Shown: positions 17,088 to 26,205, counted from the first letter of the stretch. The stretch is 64,000 bases of DNA from Bacteroidales bacterium (GCA_013138975.1 WTBR01000212.1:1-64000), one strand, 5' to 3'. Notes: generated by a model from the sequence alone, not told the origin. A program made the numbers and translations.

Positions 17088-20061
17088 AATTTATTACAAT
17101 TTCATCAACAAATATCCAGGCTTCGTTTCCTGCGCCTTTATGCCAATCGGGACAAATTCCTTTATTAATTCCCTCAACTTTTATAAACCTTGTTTTGATA
17201 TTTTTAAAATCAGCACTAAATTCTTTTATACTGATTTGATCATCATCTTCAGGTATATCATTTTGAATTGTTGAAATATGTTTGAAATTTTTACCATCAT
17301 CTGAAATATAATACTTTACCTCATCGGGCATAAAAATCCATGATCCTACATCTTGCAAAAATCCTGTTGAAATTTTATTCAGATCCTGAGTTTTACCTAA
17401 ATCTACAATTGCGCTTAGGTTTATCCCTTCGTAACCTTGCCACGAGCCTGTGCGATAATTTGAAGATCCTCGTATATAATCAATTAATGCCATTTTTCCT
17501 CCAGCATTATATTGATTGGCAAAATTAGTATTTAATTTAATGCTTCTCCCCTCAGGAATTTTATTAAACTTTGCAGTTATAGTTTTGCTTGCCGGAAAAT
17601 CCTTTTTAAAAGCTTTTGCCTTAAGAGTTATTGTTCTATCGAAAATTAAAGGTTTAGTAAACAGAACTGAGTTCTCGTTTGGTTCACTTCCATCGATTGT
17701 AAAACGAATATCTGTGGATTTATCAATTGAGCCGATTTCTACAATTGTAGTGTTGGTAAAAATTCGATCTCCTTTACTAATAACCGGAACTGGTAGAATA
17801 ATGTGTTCTTTTATCTCAGATTGCGGAATATCTTCGTTTCTAAGTCCAAATGTATTGCTTGGCTTACTGCCCATGTAAAGTGTTAAGTTACCCCCTTTCA
17901 TAATATCCTTATGCAATAAATAAGATTTAGAATATTCTTTTCCTCTAAGCTTTGCTGACTGGATATAAATATTCTTATCAGAAATATTATTGGCATTAAC
18001 AGTAAAGGATTTACCATTTTCAAGTTGAAAAGTCGTGGTTTTAAATGCCGGCGTTCCAATTACATAGTAGTTACTTCCGGGCAATACAGGGTAAAATCCT
18101 GCTGCACTAAAAACATACCATGCCGACATTTGCCCACAATCTTCGTTGCCTATTAATCCATCAGGACTATTTGTATACATTTCATTAATGATTTGACTAA
18201 CATACTCTTGTGTTTTCCAAGGCTGGTTCAAGTAATTATATAAATAGGCCATATGATGACTTGGCTCATTCCCATGAGCATATTGACCAACAAGTCCTGT
18301 AATATCAGCTTGTTCTCTGCCAGTAGTTACAGATGAAGTAGCAAACATCGAATCGAGCATATTTGCAAGTTCCTCTTTTCCTCCATAAAGATTCACTAAT
18401 CCGGTAATATCCTGAGGTACATAAAAACTATATTGCCAGGCATTAGCCTCAGTGTAATTAAAATTAACTTCTGCAGGATCGAAGGGTGCAAAAAAACTTT
18501 CGTTAATTTTTGCCCGCATAAAACCTGTTGAATTGTCAAAAACGTTTTTATAGTATTGTGCTCTTTCACTATATATTTTATAATCCTGATTCTGTCCCAG
18601 TTCTTTAGCAAATTGTGCTATACACCAATCATCGTATGCATATTCCAATGTTTTAGATACCGATTCAGATTCTTCACTTGCCGGAACATAGCCTTTTTCT
18701 TTATAGAATTCTAAACCATATTGATCATGCATTGCACTTGCCTTCATCGCTTTAAATGCCATATCTGCATCAAAGCCTCGTATGCCTTTTATGTATGCAT
18801 CGGTGATTACAGATACGGAATGATATCCAATCATACAATTGGTTTCGTTGCTTGCAAGTTCCCAAACCGGAAGTAAACTGTCTTGTTGGTATTGCTTTAG
18901 GAATGTATTTATAAAATCGTTGGTTCGTTTCTGTTGTATAATTGTATAAAGCGGATGAGTGGCTCTATAGGTATCCCATAATGAAAAAACGGTATAATAA
19001 TTTGCATTTTTGTCTACTTTATGAATTTTTAAATCTCTGCCTCTGTAATCATTATTTACATCAGAATATAAATTGGGAGCGAGCATAGAGTGATACAATG
19101 CTGTATAAAATATAATTTTTTGATTGGTGCTTGCGCCATCAACTATTATTCTGTTTAATTCTGCATTCCAGATACTATTTGCTTCAGCTTTAATGTTTTC
19201 AAATTCCCAAAACGGAATTTCAGCATTCAGATTTTCACGTGCATTTTCAATACTTACTGCCGATATACCTACTTTAACATATACTGCTTCATTACTTTTG
19301 GTATCAAAAGAAACAAAAGCTTTTATGTTTGTATCCTTTGCATTTTTCAAATCGGGATTCAAGCTGTCGTTAACTGCAATTCCTGTATTTTTAAATGGTT
19401 TTGAAAATTTAGCTACAAAATAAATGTGTTGATCATTAGCCCAGGTTCTTGAACGTCGCATCCCGGTAATTTCATTATCACCAATTATTGATAGCTCAGA
19501 TTCAAGCACTTGATCTCTATGTGCCAAATCAATTATTATATTAGATTGATTGGATTCAGGAAATGTATATTTATGATATCCTGCTCTTGTAGTTGCAGTT
19601 AGCTCTGCTTGAATATTATAGTCTTTCAAAAGCACTTTATAATATCCGGGGCTTGCTGTTTCATCTTTATGTGAAAAAGAAGATGCATATCCGTTCGATG
19701 TGCCTTTCTTACTTCCATTATTTAACAAAAGATCACCAATGGTTGGCATAAAAAGAATATCGCCATAATCGGAAACACCTGTTCCACTTAAATGGGTATG
19801 TGAAAAACCATAAATTACTGAGTCATCGTAATGATAACCGGAACATCCATCCCAGCCGTCAAGTCTGGTATCCGGACTTAACTGAACCATACCAAATGGC
19901 AACGTAGCCCCCGGATATGTATGACCGTGCCCTCCTGTTCCAATAAAAGGATTTACATAAGTTGTTAATCTATGATTTTGTATCGGAATTGTATGTTCAC
20001 ATGAGAATAATGCTATTGTTAAAAAAAGGATGCCAAAATTTCTAAATCTATTTCTTTTCAT
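17086..20061 (-). CDS. GH92 alpha-mannosidase lipoprotein
   Basis: Exo-acting alpha-mannosidase, probably periplasmic or surface-bound. I chose the ATG at 20061 because it gives a lipoprotein signal (FLTIALFSC); an upstream in-frame ATG at 20130 would bury it. The GH92 domain covers about residues 30-740, with GTGGHGHTYPGATLPFG, GFSHTHLSGTG, HGNEPSHH (expected general acid Glu) and GNEDCGQMSAWYVFSAAGFYPV. A chitobiase-like beta domain (IRFTIDGSEPNENS) and a C-terminal F5/8-type (CBM32-like) domain follow. That last domain is homologous to the end of the GH97 protein, sharing SWIF-P-EVK and WHKGAG--AWIF-DEIV. Genes downstream (transporter, kinase, SusCD, PNGase F-like) point to high-mannose N-glycans. 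Its stop codon lies at the edge of the repeat ending at 17087. Confidence 0.93.
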   Translation of the reverse strand: MKRNRFRNFGILFLTIALFSCEHTIPIQNHRLTTYVNPFIGTGGHGHTYPGATLPFGMVQLSPDTRLDGWDGCSGYHYDDSVIYGFSHTHLSGTGVSDYGDILFMPTIGDLLLNNGSKKGTSNGYASSFSHKDETASPGYYKVLLKDYNIQAELTATTRAGYHKYTFPESNQSNIIIDLAHRDQVLESELSIIGDNEITGMRRSRTWANDQHIYFVAKFSKPFKNTGIAVNDSLNPDLKNAKDTNIKAFVSFDTKSNEAVYVKVGISAVSIENARENLNAEIPFWEFENIKAEANSIWNAELNRIIVDGASTNQKIIFYTALYHSMLAPNLYSDVNNDYRGRDLKIHKVDKNANYYTVFSLWDTYRATHPLYTIIQQKRTNDFINTFLKQYQQDSLLPVWELASNETNCMIGYHSVSVITDAYIKGIRGFDADMAFKAMKASAMHDQYGLEFYKEKGYVPASEESESVSKTLEYAYDDWCIAQFAKELGQNQDYKIYSERAQYYKNVFDNSTGFMRAKINESFFAPFDPAEVNFNYTEANAWQYSFYVPQDITGLVNLYGGKEELANMLDSMFATSSVTTGREQADITGLVGQYAHGNEPSHHMAYLYNYLNQPWKTQEYVSQIINEMYTNSPDGLIGNEDCGQMSAWYVFSAAGFYPVLPGSNYYVIGTPAFKTTTFQLENGKSFTVNANNISDKNIYIQSAKLRGKEYSKSYLLHKDIMKGGNLTLYMGSKPSNTFGLRNEDIPQSEIKEHIILPVPVISKGDRIFTNTTIVEIGSIDKSTDIRFTIDGSEPNENSVLFTKPLIFDRTITLKAKAFKKDFPASKTITAKFNKIPEGRSIKLNTNFANQYNAGGKMALIDYIRGSSNYRTGSWQGYEGINLSAIVDLGKTQDLNKISTGFLQDVGSWIFMPDEVKYYISDDGKNFKHISTIQNDIPEDDDQISIKEFSADFKNIKTRFIKVEGINKGICPDWHKGAGNEAWIFVDEIVIN

Positions 20062-20368
20062 TAATTCATTTTTTGAATTTAAAATAAAATGAGAAATAAA
20101 TTTTGAATAAATTGACAACTGGTTTTTCAATCAATCAAAAAAATATCTCATCTCAAACTATCGTATTTTCAAATTTATCTAAATTCTTACGCAATTTATT
20201 ATTTTTCTGCCTGTACTTGATAAACTGTAAATAATATTGATGAATTGTTACGTTATTCCATTCATAAATTCTACTTTGACAGATTAGACTGATCTTAAAT
20301 TTTTCATCTTTTTTGCCCCTAAACCTAAAGATGAAAGCTGAAATCGATGTTGAATTTTGAATCAATAG

Positions 20369-20437
20369 ATTTTCAGTAACTTTTCGCCCCAGCCCTAAAG
20401 GGAGAAGTTGCTGAAAATCAGTACTCCCTTTAGGGAG
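20369..20437. repeat. CCCTAAAGGGAG palindromic repeat, copy 1
   Basis: TTTTCAGTAACTTTTCGCCC, then AGCCCTAAAGGGAGAAG, then CTGAAAATCAG can fold as a stem, and a second arm (ACTCCCTTTAGGGAGCA) follows. The segment up to CTGAAAATCAG recurs at 20624-20676. Confidence 0.6.
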
Positions 20438-20623
20438 CAAGGTTAAATACAGGTTGATTATGTATTAAAGCTAAATTTGTCAATGTAGAATTAAATACAA
20501 TTTCTTTTTAAAACTAAAATCATTATTAAATTTTGAATCAATCGTATTCCTTAAAAATATTTGGACTAAAGTCCATCAATAAGTTACGTTCTGTAAGAGG
20601 CTGTCCCAAAAGCGATATAAATA

Positions 20624-20676
20624 GATTTTCAGTAACTTTTTGCCCCAGCCCTAAAGGGAGAAGATACTGAAAATCA
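20624..20676. repeat. CCCTAAAGGGAG palindromic repeat, copy 2
   Basis: Near-identical to 20369-20421. It abuts the AAGACCTAACAGG palindrome at 20679. Confidence 0.6.
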
Positions 20677-20678
20677 GT

Positions 20679-20759
20679 AAGACCTAACAGGTTTCGCATT
20701 AATAAATTAATTTCGATTCAATATAATTACCTGTTAATCAATTAAGACCTGTTAGGTCT
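20679..20759. repeat. AAGACCTAACAGG palindromic repeat, copy 2
   Basis: An 81-bp unit matching 3397-3478 in the same orientation, with the outer arms AAGACCTAACAGG and CCTGTTAGGTCT conserved and changes in the inner part. Confidence 0.75.
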
Positions 20760-20830
20760 GATTGTTTGATAAACAACTTACGAGAAATTATGCGAATCAA
20801 GGATTAAAACTTGATCAAGATTTTTCAATG

Positions 20831-21015
20831 TAACGCACTGAAAGTGCAGTTAAATTCAGCCCAAAGGCAAGGCCTTGGGTTGAATTATTATGAATAAATA
20901 TTCGCCTTTAAAAGGCAGTTTAATTTAAATTGTCCTTACAGGACGTAAATCTCTACTTATGCAAAACCCAATGCAGCGCATTGGGCTGAATTAAATTAGG
21001 CTTTCAGCCTGAAAA
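20831..21015. repeat. Composite palindromic repeat (GCACTGAAAGTGC / AATTCAGCCCAA)
   Basis: A run of nested palindromes: GCACTGAAAGTGC, then AATTCAGCCCAA at 20853-20864 mirrored by TTGGGCTGAATT at 20981-20992, with smaller stems such as GCCTTTAAAAGGC and GTCCTTACAGGAC between. Blocks of this wording are widespread in Bacteroidota intergenic DNA. Only one copy is in this window. Confidence 0.6.
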
Positions 21016-21192
21016 ACAAATAATTTTAACCTTTGATTCGTATAAATTACCTGTGGATATAAGGAAAAACTGCAATTTCTGTATGATTATTCAGATTTCG
21101 AATGAAATAAAAAATACCTGTTCAACATTTATGTAAGCTTTTCGTCAATAAAATAACTACAAATTGAATTGCATTTCTTTCTTTTATATATG

Positions 21193-21321
21193 AGAGTGTC
21201 CAAAAGGTCTTTATTTGTCATCCTCAACTTGATTGAGGATCTCTTAATGTACTAGATAAAAAACCAATTAAGAGATTCCCTTTTTCAAGGGAATGACATT
21301 ATAGTGACTTTTTGGACAGCC
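21193..21321. repeat. GTGTCCAAAAAG-ended palindromic repeat, copy 1
   Basis: The ends AGAGTGTCCAAAAGGTC and GACTTTTTGGACAGCC are inverted. Inside, GTCATCCTCAACTTGATTGA, GAGGATCTCTTAA and AAGGGAATGACA form a second stem. The same end words bound the elements at 32385-32513 and 36897-37027, which carry a different, GACAAGCTCAG-type interior. Confidence 0.65.
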
Positions 21322-21364
21322 ACATTTCTGATAAAATGAATTCGATTTAAAGGCTATAATTAAA

Positions 21365-23947
21365 ATGAAAAGAATCACCATAAGTTTAATCTTAATTCTG
21401 TTTTCAACATTATTTGCATCCTCGAATAATTCAATATTAACTTCTGTTTCCTGTTATTCTCCGGATGGTAAATTAAGGATTGATGTTTTTAGTGATAGTG
21501 CAGAATTATTTTATAAAGTGTTCAAAAACAATTCGCTTGTAATTGATACTTCGAGACTCGGATTATGTATAAACGGTTCAAATACGTTTTCAGAAGGATT
21601 ACAAATTGTTTCTGAAAATCATAAAGAATATAATGAAAAATGGGAAACGGTTTGGGGGGAAAGTAGGTTTGTTTATAATAGAAATAATGAGAAGATAATA
21701 AATCTGATTAATGCTAATAATCAAAAACTTATATTATATATTAAAGCTTTTAATGAAACCGTGGCTTTCAGGTATTTTGTTCCTAAACAAGAAGGATTAA
21801 ATGAAATTTGGATAAATGACGAGATAACAGAATTTAACTTCACGGATAATCATAAAACCTGGTCGATTCCACAAGATTACGATTCTTATGAGCACTTATA
21901 CAGAACATTAGCTTTAAACGAAGTTGACAATGCTAATACTCCAATTACATTTAAAACAAAAGAAGGGCTTTATTTAAGTATTCACGAAGCAGCTTTAAGT
22001 AATTACGCAGGGATGACACTTGTTAAAGATTCAAACTCACAATATAAATTCAGTTGTGATTTAGTGCCTTGGCCCGACGGAGTAAAGGTAAAAACCACAG
22101 CTCCAATGAAATCTCCTTGGAGGGTAATCATGATCTGTAAAAATTTGAAGCAATTGACAGAAAATAAAAACATATTAAACCTGAATGATCCCAATAAAAT
22201 TGAAGATGTAAGTTGGATAAAGCCAATAAAATATTCCGGTATTTGGTGGACAATGCACATGGGGGCTCATACATGGGAAGAAGGGAAAATGCATGGTGCA
22301 AACACGTCATTAACGAAAGAGTATATCGATTTTTCCTCGGAAAACAATATCGACGCAGTGCTTATTGAAGGATGGAATAAAGGCTGGGATACATGGAGAG
22401 CAGATACATGTAAATTCGATTTTATTAATACGGCAGATGATTTTAATATTGAAGAGCTTGTTGCATATGCTCATGAAAAGGGAGTTGAAATTATTGGTCA
22501 TCATGAGACCGGAGGAAATATTGTTGCCTATGAGAAACAACTTGAGGAAGCCCTAAAAATGTATTCCGAATTGGGTATAAAATACCTAAAAACAGGTTAC
22601 GCTGGAGAAATCGTTCCTAAAGGACAATATCACCATGGGCAATTTATGGTAAATCATTATAGGAGAGTTATAGAACTGGCTGCAAAATATAAAATAATGC
22701 TTAATGCCCACGAACCCATTACAGCTACAGGCATTAGTCGTACCTATCCGAATATGATGACCCGGGAAGGTGCTCGGGGAATGGAGTGGAATGCCTGGAG
22801 CACAGGAAATTCTCCTGAACATACTTGTATTCTGCCTTTTACGCGAAGCCTTGCCGGGCCTTTGGATTATAATCCCGGGATCTTCAATATTCTCTTTAAT
22901 TCCTCACCGGAATCTAACCGAGTTCATACTACATTAGCAAAACAATTAGCTTTATATGTAATATTATATAGCCCTTGGCAAATGCTTGCCGATTTACCTG
23001 AAAACTATAATGAACAAGCTGCATTTAATTTTATTAAAAATGTTCCTGTAAATTTCGATCAAACGATATTTATAGATGGAGAAATTGGCGATTACATTAC
23101 CATAGCAAGAAAAAAAGCTGACAAATGGTATTTAGGAAGTATTACCGATGAAAATGAAAGGTTCAGTAAAATTTCCTTAGATTTTCTAGATAAGAATAAA
23201 CAATATATTGCCTACATCTATAGCGATTGTTCTCAAACTAATTGGTATAAAACTCCCTCCGAATATAAAATCGGAACTTATGAGGTATCTTCCGATGATA
23301 CTTTATATTCTGCTTTATCGAAAACAGGAGGAATGGCTGTTGAGTTTATCCCAAAAGAAAAAGAATCAGCTATTTTTGAAAACCCGGAGAATTTCAATAA
23401 AGAATCTTTAAGACTTTTTGAAATTTTCAAGAACATTCCTGACAAAAGTGAATATTCAATAGTTCATCATTTGGCTGTTGGTAAAGCTATTGATATTATA
23501 AATGAGCCTAATAATAAATTTGCATCTTTTGAAGCTTTAATTGATGGAAAGAAAGGTAATCCATTAATTTTTAAGGAAAATTGGTGTGGATTTAAGGATA
23601 ACAATCTGGAAGCCATTATAGATTTGGAGAAAACTCAGAATATTCAAAAAATTGAGGTGAGATTTCTTGAAGATCAAATGTCATGGATATTTTTACCTGA
23701 AGAAGTTAAAATTTTAACTTCTATTGATGGTATAAATTATGATTCGTTGCATTATGAAAATCAAAAATCTACTAAAAAGCAAGATCAAAAACGAATTTAC
23801 ACTTGTGCCTCGTCAGCAAACAACTTAACTTGTAGATATATAAAAATAGTTGCTTCTCCTTTACAAGTATTACCTGAATGGCATAATGGCAAGGGGGGTT
23901 CTGCTTGGATGTTTATTGATGAAATTGTGGTGAGGGATGGGGAGTAG
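21365..23947 (+). CDS. GH97 SusB-type inverting alpha-glucosidase with C-terminal F5/8-type domain
   Basis: Exo-alpha-glucosidase, expected in the periplasm. The 860-aa protein has a signal peptide (1-19), the N-terminal beta-sandwich of GH97 (about 25-280), a (beta/alpha)8 barrel (about 285-560), a C-terminal beta domain and an extra F5/8-type domain (about 700-860). E381 (GHHE), E450 (NAHE) and E474 (RGMEW) have exactly the spacing of SusB E439, E508 and E532. The segment LKTGYAG lacks the Asp nucleophile of the retaining GH97 enzymes. Both points favour the inverting alpha-glucosidase type. It is divergent from the GH92 gene and shares that protein's C-terminal module, suggesting joint action, for example on glucosylated high-mannose glycans. 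The specificity is inferred. Confidence 0.92.
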   Translation: MKRITISLILILFSTLFASSNNSILTSVSCYSPDGKLRIDVFSDSAELFYKVFKNNSLVIDTSRLGLCINGSNTFSEGLQIVSENHKEYNEKWETVWGESRFVYNRNNEKIINLINANNQKLILYIKAFNETVAFRYFVPKQEGLNEIWINDEITEFNFTDNHKTWSIPQDYDSYEHLYRTLALNEVDNANTPITFKTKEGLYLSIHEAALSNYAGMTLVKDSNSQYKFSCDLVPWPDGVKVKTTAPMKSPWRVIMICKNLKQLTENKNILNLNDPNKIEDVSWIKPIKYSGIWWTMHMGAHTWEEGKMHGANTSLTKEYIDFSSENNIDAVLIEGWNKGWDTWRADTCKFDFINTADDFNIEELVAYAHEKGVEIIGHHETGGNIVAYEKQLEEALKMYSELGIKYLKTGYAGEIVPKGQYHHGQFMVNHYRRVIELAAKYKIMLNAHEPITATGISRTYPNMMTREGARGMEWNAWSTGNSPEHTCILPFTRSLAGPLDYNPGIFNILFNSSPESNRVHTTLAKQLALYVILYSPWQMLADLPENYNEQAAFNFIKNVPVNFDQTIFIDGEIGDYITIARKKADKWYLGSITDENERFSKISLDFLDKNKQYIAYIYSDCSQTNWYKTPSEYKIGTYEVSSDDTLYSALSKTGGMAVEFIPKEKESAIFENPENFNKESLRLFEIFKNIPDKSEYSIVHHLAVGKAIDIINEPNNKFASFEALIDGKKGNPLIFKENWCGFKDNNLEAIIDLEKTQNIQKIEVRFLEDQMSWIFLPEEVKILTSIDGINYDSLHYENQKSTKKQDQKRIYTCASSANNLTCRYIKIVASPLQVLPEWHNGKGGSAWMFIDEIVVRDGE

Positions 23948-24091
23948 TTATGGTTAAATTGGGAAAAATAAGTTTTAAGACAACAATCCTAATAAAATGC
24001 GTTAGGAACATTGAAAAACTAAACACTTAAATCCGAACCTAATTTCTCTAAAAGTAAATAATTTTCAATTTTAACAACTTCCCAATGCTTT

Positions 24092-24844
24092 TTATTTTTT
24101 GTTAGCCAATGTTATTAATTCGAATTTCTTTTGAATTTGATACATATTATCCAAAGCTTCTGAGAATGTCACTCCGTCTTTATCAAGTTTATTCCAATTT
24201 AATAAAGAAGGTAGAGCCATACCTGCAAATTTGGCATTATGCTTTTTCATTAATTCATTAATTCTAGGTCTAGCTAATTTCTTTTGGTTAAAGTAAAATC
24301 GCGTACATTCATCCTCATAATCAGATTGTAAAATCTGTAAAATTTTTGATTGGCAAGAAGTAGTATATTCAGCGTACTTGCGGACTTCATCAGATGTTGC
24401 AATATGTCCTTTATGAATAACCATATTTCTAAATGATACTTGATTGCTATCAATCCTCCATGTTTTACCTGTTATCCTAGAATATTGCATACAAAATGCT
24501 CCATATTGTCTTTCTGATTGATTTTTCAATTCTTTCCAGAAATTATCAATAATATCAAATGATAGTTCATCTTTTAGTAGGGTAACTTTTATAAACATTT
24601 CGTATGTTCTTTCCAATGAAGCAGCAAAACTCATCACACTTTCTGAAAAACATCCTTTAATAAATGAATCCACTGCTGAAAAGTATAATACATCAAATAG
24701 GTCATGTAATAAACCTAAGACACTTTTATGTCCTTTAAAACAAGTGCAAACAGCTACAAGGTCTGAATTAATCTCACCTTCTGCAAGTATAACAGAGTTT
24801 GGATTTTCTTCTAGGCACTCGGTACAAAATGTAATATGTTTCAT
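24092..24844 (-). CDS. Zinc-ribbon/HEPN-like protein of unknown function
   Basis: A 250-aa soluble protein. The N-terminus has paired cysteines (C7, C10, C33, C35, then H39) suggesting a small zinc ribbon. The helical middle carries RNMVIH (R139, N140, H144), which fits the R-polar-x3-H motif of HEPN domains, many of which are RNases in toxin-antitoxin, abortive infection and CRISPR systems. The C-terminal 80 residues are basic and unassigned. I do not recognise a named family. The gene stands alone, bounded by a perfect 14-bp inverted repeat (24097-24110 and 24877-24890); the left arm overlaps its last codons. A long repeat shared with other accessory genes lies upstream. Function not shown; a defence or toxin role is a hypothesis. 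Confidence 0.75.
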   Translation of the reverse strand: MKHITFCTECLEENPNSVILAEGEINSDLVAVCTCFKGHKSVLGLLHDLFDVLYFSAVDSFIKGCFSESVMSFAASLERTYEMFIKVTLLKDELSFDIIDNFWKELKNQSERQYGAFCMQYSRITGKTWRIDSNQVSFRNMVIHKGHIATSDEVRKYAEYTTSCQSKILQILQSDYEDECTRFYFNQKKLARPRINELMKKHNAKFAGMALPSLLNWNKLDKDGVTFSEALDNMYQIQKKFELITLANKK

Positions 24845-24890
24845 GTTTTTATATTCGTTTAGGTAGCTGATTTATTATTGGCTAACAAAA
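24097..24890. repeat. Perfect 14-bp inverted repeat bracketing the HEPN-like gene
   Basis: TTTTGTTAGCCAAT at 24097-24110 is the exact reverse complement of ATTGGCTAACAAAA at 24877-24890. The left arm overlaps the 3' end of the gene (codons for LANKK and its stop); the right arm lies 33 bp upstream of its start. The right arm is also the first part of long repeat A. Confidence 0.7.
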
Positions 24891-25250
24891 TTATATGCCC
24901 CATAGTGGCACATATATCTTTTTGTGAACATAAAGATAGTTAATATTAAACAATGTCCAATTCAATATTTATAAATAGAAAGTGTGCTTTAAAAACAGTC
25001 TGCTCGGTGTTTCTGGTAGCGGTACTCTGTATTTCTTTTTTCATGATAAGTAGCCTTCGAGAGCCTCAGGCTACGTGCTGCATATAAACATATTGCCATT
25101 GTGTTGATAATCACCTATTTTTCAATAAAAATTGATTATTATTCTTTGTGTGGCTTTGTGTTCCTTTGTGGTATAGCTTTTAATGCTATTTGACAAATTT
25201 GATTTCGAAAGTACTTTGAAACTGCTGCCAAAAATAAAACGACGTAGTTA
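24881..25250. repeat. Long interspersed repeat, copy A
   Basis: The first part (GCTAACAAAATTATATGCCC, ATAGTGGCACAT, TTGTGAACATAAAGATAGTT) is shared with copy B. The core from TGCTCGG at 25001 through the hairpin GTAGCCT-AGGCTAC (25050-25074), TAAACATATTGCC, ATTCTTTGTG and GGTATAGC (25171-25177) is shared with copies B, C and D. The tail CCAAAAATAAAACGACGTAG is shared with copy C. No open frame is conserved between copies. Confidence 0.8.
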
Positions 25251-25408
25251 TGGTAACACTAAACTACACCAAACTTCTATCGATTTTAATATATTCTGTT
25301 ACTATTCTACGCTCATTGGGGGCGTTTGGCATTTAAAAGCTCCTACCTATCAAACCGCTATATGTTTTATTAAATGTACTCATTTTCAATTTAGCACTAT
25401 CCGCCAAA

Positions 25409-26167
25409 TTACCTATATTTATTGTTGGCAACTAGCATTTTTTTTTGTTTTTCAAGCTTTATATCGCTTATAATTTCTTTAATCGCATAAAGAAACGTTA
25501 CAATCGTAAATCCCAATAAACCGACTATAATACCTAAATCAGATTTCCATAAGCATAAATTAAAGCATAACAGCCAAAAGATAGCTCCCAAATTGAACCA
25601 GAAATTAATAAGCTTATCAAAAAACATTCCTCCATAGAAACGCCAAAGATTTTGTCCTATAAGAACTATAATAAATAAATAGAGCGCAATTCTAATTCTT
25701 GATATATAATCTAATTTTAAAAAATCCCCAAAAATTAGAATGACTATTAAAACATTTGAAAATACTAATTCTATGAAATCTAATATCAACATTTTCCAAT
25801 TATCGTCAATAACAGATTCAAATGTTCTACCATAAGTAATCATAAAAAATATTGCAAATAGAACTAAAGCCCATACCAACTCAAATGTAAAATTAAAATC
25901 AAATTGTTCTGCTGTTATTTTACTAACAATATACATTAATAAAACTGACAATGGTAAAGTTACAAATGTACACCCATAGATCATTTTTAATATTGAATTT
26001 AATAATGGAATTTTGATACTTTTAGAATGTTCTTCGGAGCTTACTTTTAAATTACTTAGTATTTTAGTTATCTCCATACCTATCATTCCTAATAGCCTAA
26101 ACAGACACAATTTAAACTCATTGACAATTTCAACAATGTTAAATAGTACTTTTTTAAATTTTTTCAT
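25409..26167 (-). CDS. Integral membrane protein of unknown function
   Basis: A 252-aa protein with about five or six hydrophobic segments: about residues 65-85, 92-112, 128-148, 160-180, 192-210 and 214-235. A charged amphipathic N-terminus precedes them, and a short lysine-rich tail follows (KLEKQKK). No catalytic motif or known family is recognised. It stands alone between repeats A and B. Its 3' end (GTTGCCAACAATAAA) and the sequence upstream of its start (GTTGCCTAACAAAA) look like an imperfect version of the inverted repeat around the neighbouring HEPN-like gene. In such a context a membrane effector or immunity protein is conceivable, but nothing in the sequence proves it. Confidence 0.65.
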   Translation of the reverse strand: MKKFKKVLFNIVEIVNEFKLCLFRLLGMIGMEITKILSNLKVSSEEHSKSIKIPLLNSILKMIYGCTFVTLPLSVLLMYIVSKITAEQFDFNFTFELVWALVLFAIFFMITYGRTFESVIDDNWKMLILDFIELVFSNVLIVILIFGDFLKLDYISRIRIALYLFIIVLIGQNLWRFYGGMFFDKLINFWFNLGAIFWLLCFNLCLWKSDLGIIVGLLGFTIVTFLYAIKEIISDIKLEKQKKMLVANNKYR

Positions 26168-26205
26168 AGAGTAATCTTTTTATTATTTAACAATATCTGC
26201 TTGTT

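Larger units (their letters stand above)
20062..21364. other. 1.3-kb non-coding gap between divergent GH92 and GH97 genes, filled with repeats
   Basis: No convincing gene lies here. The space holds at least five palindromic repeat units (listed separately). The promoters of both divergent genes must lie here, but I cannot place a convincing TAnnTTTG box for either. Confidence 0.6.

Noticed and set aside
20153..20440. 95-aa minus-strand ORF between GH92 and GH97
   Set aside because: Its sequence is largely the CCCTAAAGGGAG palindromic repeat and AT-rich DNA; no protein-like pattern.
25183..25473. 96-aa plus-strand ORF
   Set aside because: It starts in the tail of repeat A and ends antisense to the membrane protein gene; composition is not protein-like.
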